From contig JAEERP010000001.1 of assembly GCA_016285885.1 (NCBI GenBank), positions 744,001 to 808,000 of the forward strand: DNA of 64,000 nucleotides, given 5' to 3'. This DNA is from Paludibacteraceae bacterium (GTDB lineage Bacteria; Bacteroidota; Bacteroidia; Bacteroidales; Paludibacteraceae). Shown one piece after another: positions 8,017-16,605 of the stretch. Numbering within the stretch: the stretch's first letter is position 1; each line of letters opens with the position of its first letter. Both the position numbers and the translations under genes were made by a program. The notes under the pieces are model-generated. The model did not search any database. It saw nothing but the letters and a program-made list of their open reading frames with translations, and was not told the DNA's origin.

Positions 8017-9132
8017 ATGGGATTGAAGAAGTATAAATTAGGAGAATACATAGAGCGTTCCACGGCTAATAATCATTCCTTGAAATATAAGGAAGATTTA
8101 ATAGTTGGCGTTACAAGTGATGGAGTTTTCTCTCTTCCGAAAGGTAATGTTCAAGGAGTCGATTTGAAACCATACAAAATCGTGAATAATGGTGATTTCG
8201 TTTATAATCCCTCACGATTTGATCTAGGTTCAATTGCTTATCGAACAGAGGGGCTATGTATTGTTTCTCATCTTTATCAAATATTCCATTTGAATGAGAA
8301 GGGGAAAGAAATGATAGACCCCATCTGGCTGTTTATATATTTGCGACGTAATGAATTTAGAAGAGAAGTTACTTTCCGAAATTTTGGTAGCCAAAGACCT
8401 GAATTTAATTTCAATGATTTAAGTGATATTGAATTACCTCTTCCCTCCATCGAGCAGCAGCGCAAATACGTTGATGTTTATTTGGCTCTCCAAAACAATC
8501 TCGCTGCCTATCAGAGCAAAGTGGAAGAATTGAAGATGGTGTGTGATGGGTACTTGGATAAATTGAAAATTGAAAATGAAAAATTGGAAATTGGAGAGTT
8601 CTTAGAAGTGTGTGATGAGAGAAATAGCGAGGGAACATATACATTGAATAATCTTCGTGGAGTCTCCATAGAAAAGAAGTTCATTGCCACAAAGGCAGAT
8701 ATGGCTGGTGTTTCTTTGTCACCTTACATTGTGGTAAAACCAGACTACTTTGTATTTGTTCCTGTAACATCGCGAAATGGAGAGAAAATCACTCTTGCCA
8801 TTAACGATTCTGATGATACTTACATCGTATCATCGGCATATACTGTTTTTCGAGTGAAAGACAAACAGAAATTGCTTCCAGAGTATCTTTTTATGTATTT
8901 CAATCGTCCAGAATTCGACCGCTATGCACGTTTCAATTCATGGGGAAGTGCAAGAGAGGTGTTCACGATGGATGATATGAATGATGTTGCAATTCCTATT
9001 CCTGACATCTCTATTCAACGCGATATAGTCAATATCCACAAGTGTTATATCGAGCGCCAACGCATAGCAGAGGCACTCAAAGAACAATTGAAAAATATAT
9101 GCCCTGTGTTGATACGGGGAAGTTTAACTTAA
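8017..9132 (+). CDS. hsdS: type I restriction-modification system, specificity subunit
   Basis: DNA-recognition subunit of the type I complex. Two target-recognition domains are visible, about 5-150 and 195-340. Each ends in the usual pattern (FNFNDLSDIELPLPSIEQQRKYVDVY and FTMDDMNDVAIPIPDISIQRDIVNIH) followed by a conserved helix. The frame is open from ATG 7993, inside the preceding gene, but ATG 8017 follows GAGGAGGAAGAG at 6-10 bp and is the better start, giving 371 residues. The linker between the two halves (LKIENEKLEIG) is encoded by an A/T-rich short tandem repeat. The recognition sequence cannot be predicted from the sequence alone. Confidence 0.93.
   Translation: MGLKKYKLGEYIERSTANNHSLKYKEDLIVGVTSDGVFSLPKGNVQGVDLKPYKIVNNGDFVYNPSRFDLGSIAYRTEGLCIVSHLYQIFHLNEKGKEMIDPIWLFIYLRRNEFRREVTFRNFGSQRPEFNFNDLSDIELPLPSIEQQRKYVDVYLALQNNLAAYQSKVEELKMVCDGYLDKLKIENEKLEIGEFLEVCDERNSEGTYTLNNLRGVSIEKKFIATKADMAGVSLSPYIVVKPDYFVFVPVTSRNGEKITLAINDSDDTYIVSSAYTVFRVKDKQKLLPEYLFMYFNRPEFDRYARFNSWGSAREVFTMDDMNDVAIPIPDISIQRDIVNIHKCYIERQRIAEALKEQLKNICPVLIRGSLT
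8562..8600 (+). repeat. A/T-rich short tandem repeat in the hsdS central linker
   Basis: Degenerate repeats of AAATTGAAAA / ATTGAAAAT / AAATTGG type lie exactly between the two target-recognition domains. The same kind of sequence is a frequent intergenic repeat in Bacteroidetes. Confidence 0.6.
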
Positions 9133-9329
9133 TCTCTCGCAGATGGCACAGATTTCACAGATTTTTGTTTATCAGTGTAATCAGCGAAATCAGCGAGAAA
9201 AATTATACGCTCGCAGATGGCACAGATTTCACAGATTTTTTCATCTGCGTAATCAGCGAAATCTGCGAGAAAAAAACGAAATCAGCGAGAAATAAATAAC
9301 GAAACCCGCGAGAAAAAAGTAAATAAGAA
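9133..9329 (+). repeat. palindromic repeat block left of the GxxExxY gene
   Basis: The block starts directly after the hsdS stop. A 31-bp unit beginning CTCGCAGATGGCACAG occurs identically at 9136-9166 and 9210-9240, each followed by a variant of ATCAGCGAAATCAGCGAG. Left and right parts are near-inverted copies (CTCGCAGAT ... ATCTGCGAG), so each unit can form a long hairpin. Degenerate tails AAATCAGCGAGAAA and AACCCGCGAGAAAAA follow up to the next start codon. A short open frame through here is not a gene. Confidence 0.85.
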
Positions 9330-9707
9330 ATGAATGAGAACGATATAACATACAAAATAAGGGGAGCCATCTTCAAAGTCTACAACGAACTTGGTCCAGG
9401 ACTTTTGGAATCTGTCTATGAAGCCGCGCTGCTTTATCAACTGCGCGAAGATGGGTTACAAGTGGAGAGTCAAAAAAAACTGGATGTATATTACGATGGT
9501 CATTTGCTTCCAGTGGACTTCAGACTAGATATCTTGGTAGAAGATAAAGTGATAATAGAACTGAAATCGGTCGAGCTGTTGAAAGACGTGCATAAGAAAC
9601 AATTGCTCACCTATCTGAAAATATCTGGCAAGAAAGTTGGGTTGCTAATAAACTTCAACACAACCGACTTGTCAAAAGATATTGTTAGAATAGTGAACGG
9701 ATTATAA
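9330..9707 (+). CDS. GxxExxY protein (small PD-(D/E)XK-like protein)
   Basis: Protein of 125 residues, GxxExxY family. The name-giving motif is visible as LGPGLLESVYEAAL at 22-35, followed by QLREDGLQVESQKKLDVYY and the nuclease-like core DFRLDILVEDKVIIELKSVE (about 66-85: D, then E-L-K). The C-terminus KKQLLTYLKISGKKVGLLINF is also typical. Molecular function is not established. It sits between hsdS and hsdR but is bracketed on both sides by related palindromic repeats, which look like part of the same cassette rather than of the restriction system. Confidence 0.85.
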   Translation: MNENDITYKIRGAIFKVYNELGPGLLESVYEAALLYQLREDGLQVESQKKLDVYYDGHLLPVDFRLDILVEDKVIIELKSVELLKDVHKKQLLTYLKISGKKVGLLINFNTTDLSKDIVRIVNGL

Positions 9708-9798
9708 AATCTCTCGCAGATAACGCAGAAACAAATCTGTGAGATCAGCGAAATCAGCGAGAAAAAAAATACGAAATCAGCGAGAAAAAACGATAATT
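9708..9798 (+). repeat. palindromic repeat block right of the GxxExxY gene
   Basis: Immediately after the GxxExxY stop the sequence CTCTCGCAGATAACGCAG recurs, followed by CTGTGAGATCAGCG and two copies of AAATCAGCGAGAAAAA. It ends 7 bp before the hsdR ATG. It is the same family as the block at 9133-9329, in the same orientation, and likewise begins right behind a stop codon. Confidence 0.85.
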
Positions 9799-12700
9799 AT
9801 GGCAAAATTAAAGAACATCAACGGCCACTTCGTGGAGAGCGATTACGAGAATGCTCTCATTGCTTTCCTTGAACGAGAAGGTTGGCAGTATCTGTTTGGT
9901 GACTCTATAACCAGAGCCAACAGAAAGGAAGTGCTCAACATGGAAGACCTGCTACAGTTCTTAAAGGATAATTACAAGAACGTGAAGGACGAGGAGCTGC
10001 AAAGAATAGCAGATAACGTCAGACTAGTGGGTGCCGATTCTGATTTTGCCACATTGCATAAAGTCTATAAGTGGATGGTGAATGGTATTTCTGCCGTTGA
10101 TATGGATGGTAGTCCAACAATTGTCCGTCTGATTGACTTTGAAACTCCAGAAAATAATATCTTTCGGGTTGTCAACCAATTTACTGTAGAATACAATAAT
10201 AATGGAGAGAAAAAGAACCGTCGCCCTGATGTCTTGTTGTTTCTAAATGGCATGCCTGTATGTGTGATTGAACTGAAAAATCCTGCAGATGCCAACGCTA
10301 CTATTCATGACGCTTGGGAACAGATAAATGTCCGTTATTGGAGAGATATCCCCAGCTTGCTTCATTATTGTCCATTAGCTTGCATAAGTGATGGCGTGAA
10401 AACACGTTTGGGTACTGTACGTACTCCTTATGAACATTTCTACGCCTGGCGTCGTGTGGAGGATGGAGATAAGGTTTCAACAATGCCTTTTGAGGAGGTG
10501 CGTACTATGGTGAAAGGGGTATATCGTCCTGATCGTTTCCTTGAAATATTCAGGGATTACATTTATTTTCAGGATGAGAATTTCGACAGCGAAGAAAAAG
10601 AAATCGTGTGCCGTTATCCCCAGTTTTTCGCAACTCGCCTACTAAGAGAAAGTATTGTAAAGTCTGTAAAAACAAAGAGCGGTAAGGGTGGCACATATTT
10701 CGGTGCGACTGGTTGTGGAAAGACCTATACGATGGCATTCCTTGCCCGTCAACTCTCCATGCGTTGTGCCGAAGAAATTGGTTCGCCAACCATTCTGATG
10801 ATTGTCGACAGGGAAGACCTGCAGAAGCAGGGAGCCAAATTGTTTACCAAGAGTACCGAGTTTCTTGGCCTTGGAGAAGTGTCTGTCGTGAAAAACCGCA
10901 AGAAACTTCGTGAGGAGCTGAAAGCTCGTGAAAGTGGAGGCTTTTTTATCTGTACAATCCAAAAATTCTGTGATAGAAAAGATGATCCGATCGGTCTTAT
11001 CAATCAACGATCCAACATTATATGTTTCAGTGATGAGGCTCACAGAACACAAATAGAAGGATCAAAGCGTATACAGTTTAGCGAAGATGCTGACGAAAAC
11101 ATGAAGGCTATGCTATCAAAACCATACGCAAGTGTGTTGAGAGAGGCATTGCCAAACGCGACTTTCGTCGGATTTACAGGAACGCCTATTGCCGAAACCT
11201 ACCAGACTTTTGGCGATGAGATAGATCGCTACACGATGGATCAGGCTGTCGCAGACGGAATAACCGTGCCTATTAAGTATCACCCAAGAATAGCCAAGGT
11301 GTTGTTGAATGCGGAAAAGGCCAAGGAGATTGAGGCCTATTATGCCAAGTGTGCCGAGGAAGGCTCAACCAAAGAAGATATAGTAAAGAGTAAGAAAGCC
11401 ATGAGCTCATTAGAGGTTATTCTTGGAGAGTCAGATCGTCTTGAAAAACTTGCCGTTGATATACATGACCACTATGTATCTTCCGTTGCCAACGACCCAG
11501 ACAGAGTGCAGAAAGCCATGATTGTCTGCTCAAACAGAAAGATTGCTTACGACTTGTTGCTGAAGTTCAAGTCTCATTACCCTGAATGGTTTGATGAAAA
11601 GAAGATTCCAGAAGGTGTCAAAGTATCGCCAGAAGAGCTGAAAGAACTGAAGGAAATGCCGACTATCGCCATGGTAGCCAGCGTGGGAAGTAATGATGCG
11701 GCGGATATGTACGACTATCTAGGAGGCGTTAAGAATGACCAGCGGTCGGAAGAGTTGGATGCTGCCTTCAAACAGGTACATTCCAATTTCCGTATCGTCA
11801 TTGTTGTGGATATGTGGATAACGGGATTCGATGTGGAATGTCTTACCTACATGTATAACGATAAGCCGTTGCAGAAACATTCGTTGATACAAACCATCAG
11901 CCGTGCCAACCGAAAATTCCCCGGCAAGGAGTATGGTCTGATTGTTGACTATATCGGTATTCGCGACCAGATGATGGAAGCTAGAAAGATGTATGGTGGA
12001 GACAATTCCGTTGCATTAACCGAAGATGACATAGAACAGGCTACTCTTATCTTCCGTGAGTACATGGAGATTTTGAAGGCATTGTTCAAAAATTATGACC
12101 TGACTCCATTTCTGAATCCTGATACTGATCCTGCAACCAGATACACACTATTGGCAAAGGCTGCGGAGTTTGTATTCTCGTCAAACGAAAACTTCAACTC
12201 TGTCAGCAAGGATGGAAAGAAAACAAAGAAAGTTACTTTCAAGACCTATTTCCTACAAAATGTGAAGAGGATGCGAAAAGCTTACGACCTTTGTCAACCT
12301 TCAGGAGAACTCAGCGAGGAGGAGTCGGCATTGGCACAATGCTTCATGGCTATTGCAGGTATGGTATATAAGATGAATGGTACTGATGCACCTGATACCG
12401 ACACCATGAATCGGCGTGTAGCAAAGATGGTGGAGGAAGCATTGAAATATAATAATGTGGAGAGCATTCTTGAAGAGGGTGAGGAAATGGATATTTTCGG
12501 ACCAGAGTTCACGGAAAGGCTTGAAGACATCAAAATGCCTGCTTCTAAGTTGGAAACACTAATAAAACTTCTTCGTAAGCAAATCACGGAATATGGCAAG
12601 ACCAATCAGGTTGCCTCGAAGAAATTTCAAGAAATGCTGGAAGCCACCATTCAGGAGTATCACGACAGGCGTAAATTCCTGTCAGAACAAGAGGCTGGTG

Positions 12701-13230
12701 CAACACAGGAAGCCACTGCGGAAAGTATTATCAAGAATGCCACCGAGCAGGCTTTGAACATCCTAAAAGGAATGCAGGCAGACCGTGAGAGTTTCCGTAA
12801 GTTGGGACTAACCTTTGAAGAGAAGGCATTTTATGACATTTTGATTCATCTAAGGGACAAGAACAACTTCGAATACGGAGAAGACAAGGAGGTGAATGGT
12901 ATAGTTGTCAACGATAAGTGTAAGAGTCTTGCTTGCAAGATTCGAGATATCATTGATGCGAAATCGTCCTTTGCCGATTGGCTCAATAATGAGCGTGTCA
13001 GGGAACAACTAAAACTGGATATCAAGATTTGTTTGGTCAAGAACGGTTATCCTCCTCGATACATACCGGAGGTGTTTCGTGAAGTGATGGAGCAGGTTGA
13101 GAATTTCAAGGAAAATGAGGATTATGAGGATGAAATGAATAGTGCGCAAGCGACAAACTTCCACTATAGCCAAGGAGAAGAGGGTCAATCCTCAATGGCT
13201 GCCGAGCCCCCTTCGGAATATAACAAATGA
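9799..13230 (+). CDS. hsdR: type I restriction-modification system, restriction/translocase subunit
   Basis: Motor and nuclease subunit of the type I enzyme: cuts unmodified DNA after ATP-driven translocation. The N-terminal nuclease domain has D144, E158 and K160 (RRPDVLLF ... VIELK). The superfamily 2 helicase part has Walker A GATGCGKT (302-309), the DEAH box (412-415, SDEAHR), GFTGTPI and a later VDMWITGFDV / QTISRANR block. A coiled C-terminal HsdR domain follows, 1143 residues in all. An upstream in-frame ATG at 9739 lies inside the repeat block; ATG 9799 (MAKLKNINGHF) is the authentic-looking start. The gene is intact. Its last 20 codons look unusual (EEGQSSMAAEPPSEYNK) and hold one arm of an inverted repeat. 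Confidence 0.95.
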   Translation: MAKLKNINGHFVESDYENALIAFLEREGWQYLFGDSITRANRKEVLNMEDLLQFLKDNYKNVKDEELQRIADNVRLVGADSDFATLHKVYKWMVNGISAVDMDGSPTIVRLIDFETPENNIFRVVNQFTVEYNNNGEKKNRRPDVLLFLNGMPVCVIELKNPADANATIHDAWEQINVRYWRDIPSLLHYCPLACISDGVKTRLGTVRTPYEHFYAWRRVEDGDKVSTMPFEEVRTMVKGVYRPDRFLEIFRDYIYFQDENFDSEEKEIVCRYPQFFATRLLRESIVKSVKTKSGKGGTYFGATGCGKTYTMAFLARQLSMRCAEEIGSPTILMIVDREDLQKQGAKLFTKSTEFLGLGEVSVVKNRKKLREELKARESGGFFICTIQKFCDRKDDPIGLINQRSNIICFSDEAHRTQIEGSKRIQFSEDADENMKAMLSKPYASVLREALPNATFVGFTGTPIAETYQTFGDEIDRYTMDQAVADGITVPIKYHPRIAKVLLNAEKAKEIEAYYAKCAEEGSTKEDIVKSKKAMSSLEVILGESDRLEKLAVDIHDHYVSSVANDPDRVQKAMIVCSNRKIAYDLLLKFKSHYPEWFDEKKIPEGVKVSPEELKELKEMPTIAMVASVGSNDAADMYDYLGGVKNDQRSEELDAAFKQVHSNFRIVIVVDMWITGFDVECLTYMYNDKPLQKHSLIQTISRANRKFPGKEYGLIVDYIGIRDQMMEARKMYGGDNSVALTEDDIEQATLIFREYMEILKALFKNYDLTPFLNPDTDPATRYTLLAKAAEFVFSSNENFNSVSKDGKKTKKVTFKTYFLQNVKRMRKAYDLCQPSGELSEEESALAQCFMAIAGMVYKMNGTDAPDTDTMNRRVAKMVEEALKYNNVESILEEGEEMDIFGPEFTERLEDIKMPASKLETLIKLLRKQITEYGKTNQVASKKFQEMLEATIQEYHDRRKFLSEQEAGATQEATAESIIKNATEQALNILKGMQADRESFRKLGLTFEEKAFYDILIHLRDKNNFEYGEDKEVNGIVVNDKCKSLACKIRDIIDAKSSFADWLNNERVREQLKLDIKICLVKNGYPPRYIPEVFREVMEQVENFKENEDYEDEMNSAQATNFHYSQGEEGQSSMAAEPPSEYNK

Positions 13231-13292
13231 TTTCAATAAGGGTGTAGGTGAACTCTTCCTTTATATGAATGGAAGGAGTTGTAGGATTGACC
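13183..13292 (+). repeat. inverted repeat spanning the hsdR 3' end
   Basis: GGTCAATCCT (13183-13192) and AGGATTGACC (13283-13292) are perfect 10-bp inverse complements. Nested inside is AACTCTTCC / GGAAGGAGTT (about 13251-13280). It could be a transcript-end structure or the boundary of the acquired restriction module. Confidence 0.5.
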
Positions 13293-13652
13293 AAAGAAAA
13301 GATAGCAAAAGGGGAAAGAATAATTGTACGAACTCATTCAATCGCATACACAGTTAACGATTATTGCTCCATATTTTCACCTTAAAATTTTACATTTTCG
13401 TCGAAACTCAACAAATATTCGTTGAAAAATATTTTCAGTTGACAAGGGGATTTTTTACATTTGCCTCGTCTATAATCTATAGGATGTGTGTGTATTTGTT
13501 TCATATGACATTTTATAAATGACGGACTAATATGATGTGAATCAACTGATTGCATATCGTATATTTTTATGATAGGGAGAAGAACATTATCCACTAAACA
13601 TGGATAGTGTGGGCATATATTTAAGCCATAAACTTATAGTAATATTTATATC
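13293..13652. other. intergenic region between hsdR and the CotH gene
   Basis: About 360 bp of A/T-rich sequence. No convincing gene is seen (short frames lack starts and family features). It holds one promoter-like element at 13456-13463 and a long untranslated leader of about 180 bp before the next gene. Confidence 0.6.
13456..13463 (+). promoter_or_regulatory. -7 box upstream of the CotH-domain gene
   Basis: TACATTTG matches TAnnTTTG, about 190 bp upstream of the start codon. No well-spaced TTTG -33 box is present. Confidence 0.4.
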
Positions 13653-16481
13653 ATGGATAGGGGAATGAGCATCATCAGAATGTTTCTTATGGTTGTGTTT
13701 TGCATTCAATGCACAACAATCTTCGCACAGCAACCTGGCGGTGGACCAGAAGGTGGAGGTCCGGAAAGAGAACCAGGGAAAGAAGAACCCGGCAAAGAGG
13801 AGCCAGGGAAAGAGGAGAACGTACGTCTAAACCTCACCATATCTCCCACTTCGGGAGGTAGCGTCACTTGCGACAAGGAAGAGTTGAAGCGAAACGACAC
13901 CGCCACCTTCGTAGCCACGGCGAACGAGGGATACCGGTTCGTCAAATGGAGAAGCGGCGACAGGGACTACTCCGACCAGGCGACCATCACGATCGAGGGA
14001 CTCCCGCACGAACTCCGCCTGACCGCCATCTTCGAACTCATCACCTATACCATCAACGTGAGCGTGAGCGATGAGAACGGAGGTTCCGTTTCGTCCAACA
14101 AACAAGGTAACCAATTCGTTCCGTCCGACACGGTAACATTCACGGCGACACCTAACTGCGGCTACCAATTCTCCCACTGGGAGGGTGACGAGGCGGACGT
14201 GACGGAAGGTAACGTGATACGCATGAACGGCGTCACGGAAGACCATTCCTTCACCGCTGTGTTCGAGAAAGATAGCGACTACATTCCCGCAATCAGCATC
14301 AGTGAGATCATGCCATGCAACCTATCCACCTACATGGATAGCGACTACTACAACTTCTCAGGCTACATGGAGTTCGCTAACAACGGAACGTGCCGAGAGA
14401 ACCTGAAATCCTACACCATCACCCATTACAAGCTGAAAAAGAAAGGCAAATACGCCCTCAAATGGGAATGGGAGATACAGCAAGACTACTACGTGGAATC
14501 CAACAGCCGCAAATTAATGTGGTTCGACGAACGATACACGGACGAATCAGCCAAATCAAGCAAAAAATGTGACCACTCGCCATACAAGCTCGATACAGAC
14601 GGCGGCTACATCCTCATCAGCAAGGAGGGTATCCTCATCGACTCCATCGCCTACGGGAAAATGGACGCCCACGTCTCATTCGGACGAGACGAGTCCGGAG
14701 AAATCGGATACATGAACCCGTCGCCTTACAAAACCAACAACAAAGCCTACCCTTCATTGACGGAGGAAGACCGCTGCGAGCCTGTGGAATTCAGCGAGCA
14801 AGGAGGTATCAAAGAAAGCGGATTCACGCTCTCCCTCTCCTGCTGGACCCAAGATGCCGAGATCTATTACACCATAGACGGTAAAGAACCTACCCCGACT
14901 TCTGGCACACTCTACACCGAACCGATCCAGATCGAGAAAAACACCTGCGTCAGGGCTCGTGCATACCACGCAAACAAAATCAAGAGTTCCATCTCCACCC
15001 ATTCATATATCTTCAGCGACGAAAAACATGAAAAGTGCGGTGGTTTCAACATTCCTATCGTCTCCCTCACTGTCGACAACGATTATTTCTATGACGACAT
15101 GATAGGCATATACACCACAGGAAAGAATGGCACACAAGGAGACAAGGACTGCAGCGGTTACGGCAACTACAACCAGGATTGGCAACGTCCGCTCAACTTC
15201 GAATATATCGTGGACGGGAAGCAAGAGGTGTCTCGCGAGGTGGAATCCTCCATCGTCGGCGGATGCTCCATCACCGAGACCGTCAAATCCCTCTCGCTGA
15301 AGTCATCCAAGCAAACGGGCAAGGAATACTACGACTACGCCTTCTTCGCCTCCAAGCCGGAGATCAACCACAAGACTATCCACCTACGCAACGGAGGCAC
15401 CGACCATAGAGGAATCCGCTTCAGGGACGGCATCATGCAGACCTTCGCCATCGGCATGAACATAGACTACCAAGCCTACCAGCCTGTCGCCTACTACCTC
15501 AATGGTAAGTACATGGGCCTGATGAACCTGAACGAGCGCACCAATGCGGACTACGTCACCTCCAACTACGGCATCGACGAAGACGACATCGATTTGGTGG
15601 TCATCTCCGACCAGAAGGGCATCTACGCCAGCAAAGGAGACTTGGAAGCATACAATGAGTTGGTGGACTACCTCACCAGCAGCGATCCCGAGGACGAGAA
15701 CTATTTCGCAGGTGCTTGCGAAAGAATGGACATGGACGAATACATCGACTACCAAATCATCCAACAATTCATGGTGAACATGGATTGGCCAGGCAACAAC
15801 ACCAAGATCTGGAGGGAAAGGAAAGAAGGTTCCAAGTTCAGATGGATTCTCTTCGACATGGATTACGGATTGGGATTGAACAACTTCAAGAACTACAAAA
15901 CCAACATGATCAAATGGTGCCAAGGAGAAAATGCCTCCTACAACTGGGCCACCAAGAAAGACTGGATGACGAAGATATTCGCCAACCTGAGTCAGAATGC
16001 GGAATTCAAGAAGAAATTCTACAACCGCTTCAACGAACAGCTCGAGACTACATTCTCGCCTGAGCACATCACAACCGTATTCGACAGCATCACCACCATG
16101 ATCGATGCGGAATTCTGCGCCACCAAAGGACAAACGGCCACATCTGCGTCAGAATCCATCAAGGAATATGCGCTGAAGCGCCCGGATGTCATCGAAGAGC
16201 AACTCAAGGAATATGCGGGAGATATCATAACAAACACTGCACTCACACAGTCCGCCCACATCACCCTATATCCTAACATCGTGACCGACAAGATAGGCAT
16301 TTCCAGCGACGAAAGGATAGAAACCGTGAAGATCGTCTCTACGAGCGGCATCGAGCTTCTAGAGGAGCAAGTCAACGGCACAACGTACCAAAGAGACCTC
16401 AGCGGATTGCCAGCAGGCATCTATTACGTGACGATCTCGACGGCAACATCTTACCAAACAGAAAAAATAATTAAACAATAA
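13653..16481 (+). CDS. secreted CotH-kinase protein with InlB-like repeats, T9SS exported
   Basis: Large extracellular protein, 942 residues. Order of parts: signal peptide (1-25); Gly/Pro/Glu low-complexity stretch with repeated EEPGK (26-56); two InlB/Flg_new-like beta repeats (58-127, 130-205; each with SGGSV or NGGSV and a GY.F..W core); a lamin-tail-like domain (about 214-362); a chitobiase C-terminal-like beta domain (IYYTIDGKEPTPTSGTLY, about 385-455); a CotH kinase domain (about 465-800; LMNLNERTN, WPGNNTKIWR, LFDMDYGLG); and a T9SS type A sorting domain (about 862-942, starting HITLYPNIV, ending YQTEKIIKQ). CotH proteins phosphorylate extracellular proteins in spore coats; the substrate here is unknown. 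It stands alone and ends at a convergent terminator pair. Confidence 0.88.
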   Translation: MDRGMSIIRMFLMVVFCIQCTTIFAQQPGGGPEGGGPEREPGKEEPGKEEPGKEENVRLNLTISPTSGGSVTCDKEELKRNDTATFVATANEGYRFVKWRSGDRDYSDQATITIEGLPHELRLTAIFELITYTINVSVSDENGGSVSSNKQGNQFVPSDTVTFTATPNCGYQFSHWEGDEADVTEGNVIRMNGVTEDHSFTAVFEKDSDYIPAISISEIMPCNLSTYMDSDYYNFSGYMEFANNGTCRENLKSYTITHYKLKKKGKYALKWEWEIQQDYYVESNSRKLMWFDERYTDESAKSSKKCDHSPYKLDTDGGYILISKEGILIDSIAYGKMDAHVSFGRDESGEIGYMNPSPYKTNNKAYPSLTEEDRCEPVEFSEQGGIKESGFTLSLSCWTQDAEIYYTIDGKEPTPTSGTLYTEPIQIEKNTCVRARAYHANKIKSSISTHSYIFSDEKHEKCGGFNIPIVSLTVDNDYFYDDMIGIYTTGKNGTQGDKDCSGYGNYNQDWQRPLNFEYIVDGKQEVSREVESSIVGGCSITETVKSLSLKSSKQTGKEYYDYAFFASKPEINHKTIHLRNGGTDHRGIRFRDGIMQTFAIGMNIDYQAYQPVAYYLNGKYMGLMNLNERTNADYVTSNYGIDEDDIDLVVISDQKGIYASKGDLEAYNELVDYLTSSDPEDENYFAGACERMDMDEYIDYQIIQQFMVNMDWPGNNTKIWRERKEGSKFRWILFDMDYGLGLNNFKNYKTNMIKWCQGENASYNWATKKDWMTKIFANLSQNAEFKKKFYNRFNEQLETTFSPEHITTVFDSITTMIDAEFCATKGQTATSASESIKEYALKRPDVIEEQLKEYAGDIITNTALTQSAHITLYPNIVTDKIGISSDERIETVKIVSTSGIELLEEQVNGTTYQRDLSGLPAGIYYVTISTATSYQTEKIIKQ

Positions 16482-16502
16482 TTACTCTTCATCACAACGA
16501 AA

Positions 16503-16580
16503 GATGCGAGAACGTCAATCACCTCGCATCTGTTTATCACTCTAAAAGATGCGCCCGGCTAAACCTTAGTCGGGCGCATT
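16503..16580. terminator. two hairpins between convergent CotH and vWA genes
   Basis: AGATGCGAG / CTCGCATCT (16503-16532) and ATGCGCCCG / CGGGCGCAT (16550-16580), both perfect 9-bp stems, fill the gap between two genes that converge. The flanking T-runs are short, so they may act as a bidirectional terminator. Confidence 0.7.
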
Positions 16581-16605
16581 CAATATTAATCATTCATCAA
16601 GGCAA

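Noticed and set aside
9042-9299. Open frame of 85 codons overlapping the hsdS end and the repeat block
   Set aside because: It is built largely from the palindromic repeat units, which yield repeated TDFTDFF-type peptides. No start context and no family resemblance.
13382-13594. Minus-strand 70-codon frame between hsdR and the CotH gene
   Set aside because: A/T-rich, no upstream promoter or family features; it covers the promoter-like box of the CotH gene.
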